This document shows, piece after piece, positions 34,557 through 43,355 of a stretch of DNA of 64,000 nt. Source of the stretch: DATJGR01 sp963812255 (GTDB lineage: Bacteria; Pseudomonadota; Gammaproteobacteria; Pseudomonadales; Azotimanducaceae). Where the stretch lies: contig CAWEUM010000005.1 in assembly GCA_963812255.1 (NCBI GenBank), positions 124,001-188,000 on the forward strand. The letters run 5' to 3'. Position numbers and translations under genes: made by a program. Every line of letters starts with the position of its first letter. Positions within the stretch are counted from its first letter, which is position 1. The notes below the pieces were generated by a model that saw only the letters and a program-made list of their open reading frames with translations, was not told the origin of the DNA and did no database searches.

Positions 34557-35681
34557 TCAAGCTGCGTCAGGCCCGTACATTCGATTCAGGTTCGCGAACT
34601 TCGCCGGGTCGAGATCCTTGCCGGCAAGAGCGGCGTGCCCCGGACTGTAGCGATGGGCACGAAACACCATGTTGATCCGGCCTCCGAGGCGTGGGTTCAC
34701 GCCGAAGAATGGATTGATGTACTCCCACACGACCTTTTTGTCGGGCGTCACTTCGAGGAAATGACCCTTGGCCGTCTCGGTGATGAGCGTATTGCCGTTC
34801 GGCAGTCGATCCACGCAGCCGCCCATCAGCGTGTAGAGGCTGAACGGTGGATTGTCGGCATACTCCCAGACAATTTTGCGCGTCTTCGGATCGATCTCGA
34901 TCGCACGCGAATATTCGATGCCCTTGCGATGCACCCCGTTGTCGAACGCGGTGATAGTGCCCTCACGCGTGAACTTGGCATCGTGTTGATGACGCACGCT
35001 CTCGTCGCGAAAACGCCATCGGATCTTTCCCGAGCGCGGATTCACCTGCGCGAGCGTGCTGGTGCTGCGAAAGCTGATCAGCCAATCGCCCTTAGGCGTC
35101 GGCGCAATTGAATTGGCATGAGTCCACTCGCGGCGATGCTCCAGCGGACAGATCTCATCGATCTTCGGATCCAACTCGTTCCACGACAGCCACTTTCTGA
35201 CGATCTTCCCCTGCGGCGAGACCTCGATGACGACGTCGCCGAGCATCGAGTTCGGATCATCGCCGTCGGCATGGTAGCCGCCGCGGATCTGTTTGACCTT
35301 GCGCTTGGGCAGTTCATCCCACGTGATGATCAGCGTGTTGCCATTCGGCAGACGCTGATAGTCGTGGTGCACCCATGGATCCGTGTATTCCCAGACGATG
35401 TTACCGTCCCAGTCCAGCTCGTAGCAGGCTGCCGCCTGGCCATTGAGGCCGCGCTGGCCCTGCACCTCGGTCGACGGCATGGCCATGGTGATCAGGTTGC
35501 CGTTGGGGAGCAGCTCCGCGTTGGTGATGCCGCGCTCGTGATTCCATTCGTGTACGAAGCGCCCTTGCATATCCATCAGCAGCGCGCGTTGCCCAAACGT
35601 CGAGAACAGTGTGTAACCCCTGAATGCCAGCTGCGGGTTGTAGTGAATCAAACCATTCGGATGGTGTTCGGTACGCGCCAC
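34557..35681 (-). CDS. Arylsulfotransferase (ASST)-like beta-propeller protein
   Basis: The 374-residue protein shows repeated propeller blades with the pattern LPNGNxLIT...VWEY (LLPNGNLITMAM, RLPNGNTLIITWDE, RLPNGNTLITETAKG) and His-rich loops (WVHHDYQRL, REWTHANSI, SVRHQHDAKF). This is the arylsulfotransferase family fold, in which His residues carry the sulfo group. There is no signal peptide, unlike the periplasmic DsbL-linked ASST enzymes, so activity as a sulfotransferase is uncertain. It is not in an operon; the sequence beyond its 5' end holds only a decayed fragment. Confidence 0.8.
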   Translation of the reverse strand: MARTEHHPNGLIHYNPQLAFRGYTLFSTFGQRALLMDMQGRFVHEWNHERGITNAELLPNGNLITMAMPSTEVQGQRGLNGQAAACYELDWDGNIVWEYTDPWVHHDYQRLPNGNTLIITWDELPKRKVKQIRGGYHADGDDPNSMLGDVVIEVSPQGKIVRKWLSWNELDPKIDEICPLEHRREWTHANSIAPTPKGDWLISFRSTSTLAQVNPRSGKIRWRFRDESVRHQHDAKFTREGTITAFDNGVHRKGIEYSRAIEIDPKTRKIVWEYADNPPFSLYTLMGGCVDRLPNGNTLITETAKGHFLEVTPDKKVVWEYINPFFGVNPRLGGRINMVFRAHRYSPGHAALAGKDLDPAKFANLNRMYGPDAA

Positions 35682-35895
35682 GGTCGGCTCCTTGTTCTAG
35701 TGACCTGTAACAATCGAAGCAGCAGCGCCCGCGTGACGCCTCGAGCTGCAGCGTAATCCCACCACCCGCGACGCACGTCGTGCACAGCGCCATTCTGATC
35801 GGCTCACGCCTGCTCGCGCTGCTCGAGCGGACATTTTACAACGATTTAGTCGAGGGGCAAGCGAAACTGATACGACTGGCTCAGCCGCCACTCCG

Positions 35896-35988
35896 CAGCT
35901 GGGCACCACCAACCTCGATGCGTCGATCGGCTTCTACTTCGGCACGCTGGGTTTCACACTCGAATTCCCCTACAGCGATTTCTATTGA
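35896..35988 (+). pseudogene. VOC/glyoxalase-family fragment
   Basis: Thirty residues read QLGTTNLDASIGFYFGTLGF then TLEFPYSDFY before TGA at 35986-35988. This is the first beta-alpha unit of a VOC metalloprotein. The stop comes just before the AG that usually follows DFY, and no continuation of the fold is readable after it in any frame. The rest of 35682-36123 holds nothing recognisable. Most likely a gene remnant. Confidence 0.55.
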
Positions 35989-36123
35989 GCCGGATCCGCC
36001 TTTTGGCCGCGCGAGGTCGATTCGGCGTCAACACCGCGACGCTCGAGTCCGCAGCGTCGCGGCTCAGCAGAACTGTTGGAGAAACGCCGATCAGGCTCCT
36101 GCAACGCTGTGCTGTCCCGGCCC

Positions 36124-37005
36124 TCAGGCTGCCCCACCCTTCTTCGCGGCCAGCGTCGCCTTCGAGTCGTTTCGGATCACGTCGAGGCCGGCCGGATCGA
36201 CCGGAACGCCGAACTCGACGCGCGCATGCGCGTGGCCTACGTGGTGCATCGCGAGCGCACCGGTCAGCGCCTGATGCTGGCCCTGCAGGTCCATACTGAA
36301 ATTGACTGCCTGCTTTGCGAGCTTCAGACCAATGGCGGGCCGAGTCGCAATCCGCTTGGCAAGATCCAGAGTGAACGACTCGAGCTGATCGTTGGGTACC
36401 ACATGGTTCACCATTCCGAGCTGATGACATTCCTCCGCCGTTAGGATCTGTCCGGTGAACAGCATCTCTTTCGCTTTGCGCGGACCGAGTTCCCAGGCAT
36501 GCAGAAAGTACTCGTGCCCGTTCACGCCAAACGCAACAACCGGGTCGGAAAACTCCGCGTCTTCGCTGGCAATGATGATGTCCATAGGCCACGCAATCAT
36601 CAGCCCGCCGGCCATCGCCTTACCCTGCACCTGTGCAATCGTCGGCTTGGCGAGGTTTCGCCACCGCCAGTGCAAGCCGACGAAATACTCTTCCTCGCCC
36701 GCATACATGCCGGCCGCCCGCGGCTCGTGATGGCCCGCGCCCTGCACCACCGGTTGGAAATCCAGGGTTCTGGACGTGTCCTTCAAGTCGTGGCCGGATG
36801 AGAAGTGCGGGCCATCCGCGGCCAGGATGATGACTTTTACGTCGGGATCACGCGCCGCCACCTGAAATGCGTGGTCGATCTCGTACAGCATCTTCCGGTC
36901 CTGGGCGTTGCGGGTCTCCGGTCGCGCCAATACGACGCGCGCGACCTTCGGATCGGGAAGTTCGTAGCGAATTCGCTGGTAAGCAGTTGTCTGTTGATCG
37001 GCCAT
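36124..37005 (-). CDS. Enoyl-CoA hydratase/isomerase family protein
   Basis: The 293-residue crotonase-fold protein has the oxyanion-hole segments HFSSGHDLKD and GKAMAGGLMIAWPMD. Family members act on acyl-CoA thioesters by hydration, isomerisation or C-C cleavage. At the usual second catalytic Glu region the sequence is FSDPVVAFGVNGHEYF, so hydration is not guaranteed. The C-terminus extends past the core with HHVGHAHARVEFGVP and ends KKGGAA. It stands alone in a region of fragments; pathway unknown. Confidence 0.87.
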   Translation of the reverse strand: MADQQTTAYQRIRYELPDPKVARVVLARPETRNAQDRKMLYEIDHAFQVAARDPDVKVIILAADGPHFSSGHDLKDTSRTLDFQPVVQGAGHHEPRAAGMYAGEEEYFVGLHWRWRNLAKPTIAQVQGKAMAGGLMIAWPMDIIIASEDAEFSDPVVAFGVNGHEYFLHAWELGPRKAKEMLFTGQILTAEECHQLGMVNHVVPNDQLESFTLDLAKRIATRPAIGLKLAKQAVNFSMDLQGQHQALTGALAMHHVGHAHARVEFGVPVDPAGLDVIRNDSKATLAAKKGGAA

Positions 37006-37109
37006 GTTGGTCTCCGTTGCTCTTTTGCGGTCGTTTCATCTATGCGGGTCGCCCCAGCGTAGACATGCCTTTAGGTCGGCACGCCTGATCGGATCAATCG
37101 TCGCGCATA

Positions 37110-37411
37110 CTCCATGGTCTCGTCCACGCAGAGATCAAGAGCAAATCGTTCTTCGGCATGACGGGCGGTCTCGCATACGAACTGCACGCACCGATCGCGG
37201 ATGGACCGCACTTCTCGTCCGGCACGATCTACTCCTACTCCAATCGCGAAGTCCCCTCAATGGGGTGTATCGATGTCGACGCTCACAGATCGGAACCGAT
37301 GTGATCCTCCAGTGGGGCGATCACGGTGGGAAGATCGAGAACACTCGCGCGACGCTCGCTCGCTTTCCGTATCTGATTGAAGGCGACGTCGACGCCGCTA
37401 CCGTTGATTGA
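37110..37411 (+). pseudogene. Remnant of GcvT-like aminomethyltransferase/O-demethylase gene
   Basis: Two frames together give the C-terminal part of a GcvT-fold protein. The first holds GLVHAEIKSKSFFGMTGGLA then YELHAPIADG, and SYSNREVPSMGCIDVD up to about 37290. The second, to TGA at 37409-37411, reads IGTDVILQWGDHGGKIENTR and ARFPYLIEGD. These match the tetrahydrofolate-linked demethylase relatives (vanillate or syringate O-demethylase, DMSP demethylase). The N-terminal half is missing, there is an internal deletion after GPHFSSG and a frameshift near 37290. It is a decayed copy. Confidence 0.6.
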
Positions 37412-37493
37412 TGCCGTTGCCGGATCTCACGGTTTTGGCCCCAACCAAAAAGGACCAGCTAACGATGAACATGAGGTGCGATTTGTGCTCGAA

Positions 37494-37838
37494 TCACAGG
37501 CCGCCACCGCTCTCGCCCAGCAGCACTTCACGCATGTCACCTTTTGCCCGCAGGCTCACGACGAGCAGGTAGGCGCTGAGGAACAAAGCACCACCGAACA
37601 CTGCGACCAGGCCAAGCACGACGCCCGCGGCCGAAAATCTGTGCCGCCAAGCGACCCAAAGCCCCGAAAGCACCAGCATGAACATGAAGTCGAGGTTGAA
37701 CTGACCGGGCCAAGTCATCGCTGCCATGTCGCCAAAGAAGATCGACAGCAAATTCGAACCATGGTTGGCAATCACCACCGCCGAATAGACCAGCAGCACC
37801 CCGAACATAGCGATTAGCAGCCCGCGAAACCCCAACAT
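37494..37838 (-). CDS. Membrane protein with three predicted helices, unknown function
   Basis: The 114-residue protein has hydrophobic segments at about residues 5-25 (GLLIAMFGVLLVYSAVVIA), 48-62 (LDFMFMLVLSGLWVAW) and 70-92 (AAGVVLGLVAVFGGALFLSAY), and a charged tail. No family name is recognised, but the composition and codon use look real. It stands alone between decayed genes. Confidence 0.65.
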   Translation of the reverse strand: MLGFRGLLIAMFGVLLVYSAVVIANHGSNLLSIFFGDMAAMTWPGQFNLDFMFMLVLSGLWVAWRHRFSAAGVVLGLVAVFGGALFLSAYLLVVSLRAKGDMREVLLGESGGGL

Positions 37839-37927
37839 TGCATTCCCCCTTGTGTGCAGCTGTGTTGCCTGGAAGCCTTTGTGAATATCGCCGAGCGTTG
37901 GACGCCGGCGCTACGCACGTATCAGCG

Positions 37928-38321
37928 TCAGTTAGCCGCCGCAGGCATCTGGTTCTGAATCGTGGCGAGATCGAAGTGTTCGTGCCAAAGCGTAATACGA
38001 CCGTCATGCACCTCGTACACACCCGTCACCGGCAATTCGATCCAAACCCGTGGGCATGAGGTGACGATCGAGCCGTTCCATGAACACGATCGGACCGCTG
38101 GCCACTTCGCGTTTAATGAGGAACGTCTGTTCCAGCACAGGCGCGAAGAACGGTTCGAGCACCGCGCGCACGCCGCCCGGCCCTTGCACCGTCCCCATCG
38201 GCCCATTCGTGTACTCGCAGCGTTCGTCGACGTACTTGAGCCCGGTTTCGAAGTCCTTCTTCTCCATCGCAGCGTTGAAGGCCCTGACGACCTCGATCGG
38301 AGATTTGACGATATCTGGCAT
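37928..38321 (-). pseudogene. Limonene-1,2-epoxide hydrolase-like protein, interrupted by one frameshift
   Basis: From ATG 38321 the product reads SPIEVVRAFNAAMEKKDFET, then EYTNGPMGTVQGPGGVRAVL and FMERLDRHLMP. It then breaks near 38055 and resumes one frame over as WIELPVTGVYEVHDGRITLW and HEHFDLATIQNQ. The joined 130 residues match the SnoaL-like limonene-epoxide hydrolase family, including the Asp/Arg/Asp region. One extra base near ACGGGTTTGG explains the break. If the base is an error, this is a working small epoxide hydrolase; as given, it is broken in its last third. Confidence 0.7.
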
Positions 38322-38453
38322 GGGTGTGTCTCCGCGAAAAGAGGCGAACAGGTTCGCGTCAATCTGGCACCCGTTCAACTACCCGCGAAGTAATCGCGCT
38401 CCGGATCTGGTCTATGAATGCGGCTTCAACGCCACGCCCAATCCATGACGGCA

Positions 38454-39713
38454 TCACCGTCGCGCAATAGCCTTGCGTACAACGTATCCGATAGAGAGTC
38501 CTTGCGCGAGGATTGAGAACACGACGACGCAATAGGTCAGCGCGACAACGGTGTTGCGTTGCGCACCCGTCGGCAGCGATAACGCCAGCGCCACCGATAT
38601 GCCGCCGCGCAGCCCTCCCCAGGTCAGTACCTTCCATGAACCCCGTGGCAGATCGACGGCGCCCCGCAACAGAGCCGCCGGCAAGCCGACTGTCAACAGG
38701 CGAGCCAGGAGCGTCACTACTATCGCTACGCAAGCAGCGGCGAACTGGTTGACCGAGAACACCAGGAGGAGCACCTCCATCCCGATCAGGACGAACAGCA
38801 ACGCGTTCAGTATCTCGTCGATCAACTCCCAGAACATGTCCAGATTGCGACGCGTCGTATCGGACATTGCCAGCGCGCGGCCGTGATTGCCGATGATCAG
38901 GCCGGTGACCACCATCGCCAGTGGACCGGACACATGCAGTGTGCTGGCCAACGCGTAGCCGCCAGTGACTGCGGCCAGCGTCAACAGCACCTCGATTTGG
39001 TAGTTGTCCACGCTCTTCAGCAGACGGAAGGTCACGTAGCCGAGCAACAGGCCGAACAACAGGCCGCCGCCCGCTTCTCTCAGCAGAATCTCGACGCCTA
39101 GGCCGAGCGTGGGCGTCATGCCGCTCGCCAGCACGCCCAGAAGCAGCGAGAAGATCACCACGCCCACGCCATCGTTGAACAACGACTCGCCGGCAATCAC
39201 GAGGTCCAGCGCTTTTGGTGCTCCGGCGGACTTGAGGATGCCCGCAACCGCAATGGGGTCCGTGGGCGAGATCAACGCGCCGAACAGCAGGCAATGTATG
39301 AAGGGCAGTTGCACGCTAACCAGAGGCAGCGTCAGCCACATCCCGTAGCCCACCGCGAAGGTCGACAGCGTTGTGCCGACCACGGCCAGGGCGCCTACCG
39401 ACCAGCGGTACGTCTTGAGTTCGCTCATGTCGACATGGAGCGCGCCGGCAAACAGCAGCAGCGAGAGCATTCCCTGCATGAGCACGTCGGAAAAGTCGAT
39501 CGAGCGCAGCAGCGACTCTTCGTATTCGCGCAAGCCGTACGCTATGCCGAGCGCATCCAACCCCACGAGAGTGAGAGAAAAAACCAACGCAGCGACCATG
39601 ACGCCAATGGTGGTAGGCAACCCGACGAAGCGGTGGTTCAGGTACGCCAGCAGCGCGGTGACGACTAGACAGGTTGCGACAATATCGAGCATTCGTCTGG
39701 CAGACTTCCGCAA
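38454..39713 (-). CDS. CPA1-family Na+/H+ antiporter
   Basis: The 419-residue inner-membrane protein has about 12 hydrophobic helices and exchanges Na+ or K+ for protons to control pH and salt. Ion-binding motifs are clear: ALISPTDPIAVAG in helix 5 and AGESLFNDGVGVV in helix 6, the Asp of which is essential in NhaP/NHE proteins. WGGLRGGISVALALSLP marks a later helix. It is a single-gene unit. Confidence 0.92.
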   Translation of the reverse strand: MRKSARRMLDIVATCLVVTALLAYLNHRFVGLPTTIGVMVAALVFSLTLVGLDALGIAYGLREYEESLLRSIDFSDVLMQGMLSLLLFAGALHVDMSELKTYRWSVGALAVVGTTLSTFAVGYGMWLTLPLVSVQLPFIHCLLFGALISPTDPIAVAGILKSAGAPKALDLVIAGESLFNDGVGVVIFSLLLGVLASGMTPTLGLGVEILLREAGGGLLFGLLLGYVTFRLLKSVDNYQIEVLLTLAAVTGGYALASTLHVSGPLAMVVTGLIIGNHGRALAMSDTTRRNLDMFWELIDEILNALLFVLIGMEVLLLVFSVNQFAAACVAIVVTLLARLLTVGLPAALLRGAVDLPRGSWKVLTWGGLRGGISVALALSLPTGAQRNTVVALTYCVVVFSILAQGLSIGYVVRKAIARR

Positions 39714-39964
39714 TCAAGGTCGAAGCCTAACCGCCCGCCGACCTGTTTGCCCGCCACAAAACCAACTGGCGGATCGTGGCCGCGCCTGAGCAGGCGAAGC
39801 ACCGGAGCAACGGACGTGCTGCGTTCGTCGGCCCGATCACGCTGCTGTGTACGGCATCGAACTGAGCCTGATGTCGTGTTGATGCATCTTGTCTTGTGGT
39901 GTGGGCCAATACATGGCGCTACTTGAAGAAAAGCCACAAATCGACCGTCTCCCGAGGAGCTGTG

Positions 39965-40171
39965 ATGCCAGAGCATGTATACAAAACAATCGAGATTACT
40001 GGATCGTCGACCAAGTCTATCGAAGCGGCGGTTGAGACGGCCTTGCAGCGAGCCGATGAATCGCTGCATGGCCTGCGTTGGTTCGAGGTCGAAAACATTC
40101 GGGGCCATCTCGAGGACGGCAAAATCAGCCATTGGCAGGTGACCGTCAAGATCGGTCTCGCCATGGACTGA
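39965..40171 (+). CDS. Dodecin (flavin-storage protein)
   Basis: This 68-residue protein assembles as a dodecamer that stores riboflavin/FMN or related flavins. The family pattern is complete: VYKTIEITGSSTKSIEAAVE, then LRWFEVENIRGHL with the flavin-stacking Trp, and ISHWQVTVKIG. ATG 39965 follows a CCGAGGAGC ribosome-binding site. A monocistronic gene, it fits a genome rich in flavoenzymes. Confidence 0.92.
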   Translation: MPEHVYKTIEITGSSTKSIEAAVETALQRADESLHGLRWFEVENIRGHLEDGKISHWQVTVKIGLAMD

Positions 40172-40481
40172 AAGCCGGCACCCGAGCACCGTCGGGGACT
40201 ACGACGCACGTTCACGAGCAGACTTCGGGACACTCCTGCGGCGCAACGAAGGCTCAGCGCTTAGCTGAGACGCACCGGTTTACCACTATTTTCATTCTCC
40301 CGACAACACAGTCAGCATGACAGCAATCCTGACCGATCTCGGGTCGCCCAACAGCATTACGAAGGCGCTCGACGCTCGCGATGCTCGATCCGGGAGCAGG
40401 CAACTGCGAAAGGCGGGAACCCTGTGTGGGATGACCGCGTGCCGGTAGGCTGACAAATCGAATCCACCCCGAGGTACCGAA
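40172..40481. other. Intergenic region, no supported gene
   Basis: About 310 bases separate dodecin from the CDF transporter. A 43-codon plus-strand frame (ATG 40318 to TAG) begins MTAILTDLGSPNSITKAL but has no recognisable family or strong ribosome-binding site. The right end holds the GAGGTACC site used by the transporter. Confidence 0.4.
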
Positions 40482-41393
40482 TTGGCCGAGTCGAAACTCG
40501 CTGTGTATTGCGCTGTCGGCGCCAATGTGGCCATCGCGGTCACGAAGTTCATCGCCGCCGGAGTGACCGGCAGTTCCGCGATGCTCTCCGAGGGCATTCA
40601 CTCGACAGTCGATAGCGGCAACGGTGTGCTACTGCTCATGGGCATGCACCTCAGCAAGCGCAAGCCGACACCCGAACATCCGTTCGGCCACGGCAAGGAA
40701 CTCTACTTCTGGAGCCTGATGGTCGCCGTGCTGATCTTCGGGCTCGGCGGCGGTGTTTCCGCGTATGAAGGAATACTGCACATGCTTCATCCAAAACCGC
40801 TGACCGATCCGACGTGGAACTACATCGTGCTGGGCGCTGCTGCACTGTTCGAGGGTTCAAGCTTCGTAGTAGCGATGCGCCAGTTCCTCGCCACAAAACG
40901 TGACACTCCATTCTGGCGCTCGCTCAAAGCAAGTAAGGATCCCACCACCTACACGGTGCTCGCCGAGGACGCCGCGGCACTCTGCGGATTGGGGTTTGCT
41001 GCCACCGGCGTATATCTCAGCCACTACTTTGGCCTGCCGGTCATCGACGGCGCGGCCTCCGTCGCCATTGGCGTGCTTCTCGCGGGCGTCGCGGTGCTGT
41101 TGATCGTCGAGTCGAGAGGCCTGTTGATCGGCGAGGGTGTCGCCCCGGAAGCAGCGCGCGCGATACGCGACCTCGCTGTTCGCAACCCGCGCGTGCACGA
41201 TGCAACTGCTCCCCTCACCATGTACCTCGGGCCGGACGAAATACTGCTGGCGCTCGATGTTGAATTCGAACGCAGCGCGACGACCGACGAAATCGTTTCC
41301 GCGGTTGCCAACATCGAGCGCGATATTCGAAATCGGTATCCGAAGATGACGCGGATCTACATCGAAGCACGCTCAATCGGGGCGCACGCCTAA
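40482..41393 (+). CDS. Cation diffusion facilitator (CDF) family transporter
   Basis: This 303-residue inner-membrane exporter moves divalent metal (Zn2+, Fe2+, Mn2+ or similar) out in exchange for protons. It has about six helices, with metal-site residues in helix 2 (MLSEGIHSTVDSGN) and helix 5 (VLAEDAAALCGL), and a cytoplasmic C-terminal domain (TMYLGPDEILLALDVEFE). The start is TTG 40482 with a GAGGTACC site upstream. The build resembles the SLC30A9-like branch of CDF. No metal-resistance neighbours are present. Confidence 0.88.
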   Translation: MAESKLAVYCAVGANVAIAVTKFIAAGVTGSSAMLSEGIHSTVDSGNGVLLLMGMHLSKRKPTPEHPFGHGKELYFWSLMVAVLIFGLGGGVSAYEGILHMLHPKPLTDPTWNYIVLGAAALFEGSSFVVAMRQFLATKRDTPFWRSLKASKDPTTYTVLAEDAAALCGLGFAATGVYLSHYFGLPVIDGAASVAIGVLLAGVAVLLIVESRGLLIGEGVAPEAARAIRDLAVRNPRVHDATAPLTMYLGPDEILLALDVEFERSATTDEIVSAVANIERDIRNRYPKMTRIYIEARSIGAHA

Positions 41394-41491
41394 CAGGGCA
41401 TCGCCAACATACCGAGCTCCTGCCGATACGCGTCGGCATCGCTGATCTTGCCGTCCAATGCCTGAAGGCTGAGTCCGAGCCCGATATGCAT
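41390..41491 (-). pseudogene. N-terminal fragment of an LLM-class (luciferase-like) oxidoreductase
   Basis: A 33-codon minus-strand frame reads MHIGLGLSLQALDGKISDAD then AYRQELGMLAMPC and stops. This matches the first strand and helix of luciferase-like monooxygenases but ends before the next strand. It overlaps the CDF stop by a few bases. It is antisense to the regulator region and probably a relic of another LLM gene. Confidence 0.4.
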
Positions 41492-41526
41492 GGTGGTTTC
41501 CCATTCAGGCTGCACTTGGCAATGAA

Positions 41527-41542
41527 TCTAACAATCGTTAGA
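41527..41542. promoter_or_regulatory. Palindromic operator upstream of TetR gene
   Basis: TCTAAC-AATC-GTTAGA is a 6-base-arm palindrome 48 bases upstream of the TetR start. It is the only clear dyad in that promoter region and is the likely autoregulatory site. Confidence 0.5.
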
Positions 41543-41590
41543 ATAATCGGCAAGTGTCCCGGTTTCGGCGAATTGAGACGGCGTTTTGAA

Positions 41591-42241
41591 ATGAATGAAG
41601 ATGCCAGTGCATCCAAATCGGAGCGAACGCGCCATCGAATTCTGAACGCGGCGGCCAAGGCATTCCGCCAGAACGGCTACGCATCGAGTTCTCTGCGCGA
41701 CATCGCCGAGAGCGCCGACATGCAGGCGGGGAGCCTCTACTACCACTTCGACAGCAAGGAAGAGCTTGCCGAAGCCGTGCTCGATGAAGGTGTCTTCGGC
41801 GCCCAGCGATCCGCCGCTACTGCAGTCGAGGCACGTGGTATCGACGCCGATCCCCTGGATCGAATCGAGGCTGCTTTTCGCGGCCACCTGGCCTATCTGC
41901 TCGAAGCGTCGGACTTCGCCGTGGCCACCTTGCGCATGTTGCACCAGACGCCGGACACCGTCCGCAAACGACACTTGCGCAAGCAGCGCGCTTTTGGCCG
42001 CTTTTACGCGAAGCTCTTCGAGGACGCACGCGATGCCGGACTGATCAGGCCCGAGTTCGATCTCTCCGGCCTACGCATGCTGCTGCTGGGTGCGCTCAAC
42101 TGGTCACCCGAATGGTTCGACCCGGCGCGCCTGTCAGCGGACGAACTGATCCAGCAACTCACGCAGATGATGAGGCACGGCATCACGCCGACGAACGAGT
42201 CCATGTCGAACCAGCGACGCGTGAAGAAGGCGCGATCATGA
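41591..42241 (+). CDS. TetR family transcriptional regulator
   Basis: This 216-residue regulator has the N-terminal helix-turn-helix with SLRDIAESADMQAGSLYYHF and a TetR_C-type ligand domain. The GSLYYHFDSKEEL motif is like FadR/KstR2-type regulators of CoA-ester catabolism. ATG 41591 fits the family start. It overlaps the following LLM oxidoreductase gene as ATGA, so regulator and enzyme form an operon, probably autoregulated through the palindrome at 41527-41542. Confidence 0.87.
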   Translation: MNEDASASKSERTRHRILNAAAKAFRQNGYASSSLRDIAESADMQAGSLYYHFDSKEELAEAVLDEGVFGAQRSAATAVEARGIDADPLDRIEAAFRGHLAYLLEASDFAVATLRMLHQTPDTVRKRHLRKQRAFGRFYAKLFEDARDAGLIRPEFDLSGLRMLLLGALNWSPEWFDPARLSADELIQQLTQMMRHGITPTNESMSNQRRVKKARS

Positions 42242-43107
42242 AAATAGGAGTGATGTCCTTCAACACGGAGTACACGATGCGCGCCGATCGGCTCGCACGC
42301 GCTTTGGAAGAGCGCGGTTTTGAATCGCTTTGGTTGCCGGAACACACGCATATTCCGGTACCGAGCGGAAAAGCCGATCCTACGACTGGCATGCCGCAAA
42401 TGCCTGGTGGCGACTTCCTGCCGGAAGAGTATCGCCACATGTCGGATCCGTTCACCAGCCTTGCGGCTGCCGCCGCCGTGACGCAACGACTGCTGCTCGG
42501 CACCTGCATCTGCCTCATCAACCAGCACCACCCCATCAACCTTGCCAAGCATGTTTCGACCCTCGATCGCCTGAGCGACGGCCGCTTCATCTTCGGCATC
42601 GGCGCCGGGTGGAACGTGGCTGAGATGGGCCACCACGGTATCGAGTTCAAAGATCGCTGGTCACAAGCTGTCGAGCGACTGGCAGCGCTGCGCACAATCT
42701 GGTCTGACGAACGTGCACGCTTTGATGGCGAATACGTCCAGTTCGCACCGCTCTGGCAGTTCCCGAAGCCGATGCGGCCCTCGGGTCCACCCGTGGTGCT
42801 CGGCACACTCGATACGCCCTTCGGGCGTGAACAGGTGGCGCGTCACGGCGACGGCTGGCTACCGCTCACCTTCAACATCGAAACCACCCGGCGCAGCGTT
42901 GATGACGTGCGCGAACGAATGCGCCGTCACGGCCGCGATCCCGACCAACTGGATGTATCGATCTTCTTCCTGGCCGATGTGCTGCAGCCGGCCAGCGTGA
43001 TGGATGCTGCCCGCACCACGGGCGCCAATCGATGCATTTTCCGATTGCCGGTCTCCGGCGACAGCGAAGTGCTGCGTACCCTCGATCATTACGCCCGGCA
43101 ACTGTGA
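42238..43107 (+). CDS. LLM-class flavin-dependent oxidoreductase
   Basis: This 289-residue TIM-barrel enzyme of the luciferase-like family (F420-dependent TIGR03619-type) has SLWLPEHTHIPVPSGK, the nonprolyl cis-peptide region, LSDGRFIFGIGAGWNVAE and the late GDGWLPL. Members use either reduced F420 or FMNH2 to reduce or oxygenate small molecules; sequence alone does not settle which. It is coupled to the TetR gene by a 4-base overlap. After it, 43108-43355 contains no recognisable gene. Confidence 0.85.
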   Translation: MKIGVMSFNTEYTMRADRLARALEERGFESLWLPEHTHIPVPSGKADPTTGMPQMPGGDFLPEEYRHMSDPFTSLAAAAAVTQRLLLGTCICLINQHHPINLAKHVSTLDRLSDGRFIFGIGAGWNVAEMGHHGIEFKDRWSQAVERLAALRTIWSDERARFDGEYVQFAPLWQFPKPMRPSGPPVVLGTLDTPFGREQVARHGDGWLPLTFNIETTRRSVDDVRERMRRHGRDPDQLDVSIFFLADVLQPASVMDAARTTGANRCIFRLPVSGDSEVLRTLDHYARQL

Positions 43108-43355
43108 TGCTGGATCCCGAACTGCGCGACCGACGTGCGCGTCACAAGTCAACGTGCGGGATTTCGACGTCACGGTGATCGCCTCGGTGATCGTGCAACG
43201 CTCCAAACGGGGTGACGAGATGTTTGCGACGATGGTCCAGCACAGCCGCCATGCATCGGACTGAGACGCCAGGGATTTTGTTGCCTGAGTTTCGTCATCA
43301 TGTCGCGAGCGAAGACTTGCAGCTCCATTGCCACACCTCACCCAAGGACCAAACG

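Noticed and set aside
35986..35988. UGA in the VOC fragment (DFY-stop-AG) as another selenocysteine codon
   Set aside because: The frame after the UGA does not continue the VOC fold, no hairpin is evident at SECIS distance, and the family does not use Cys at that position.
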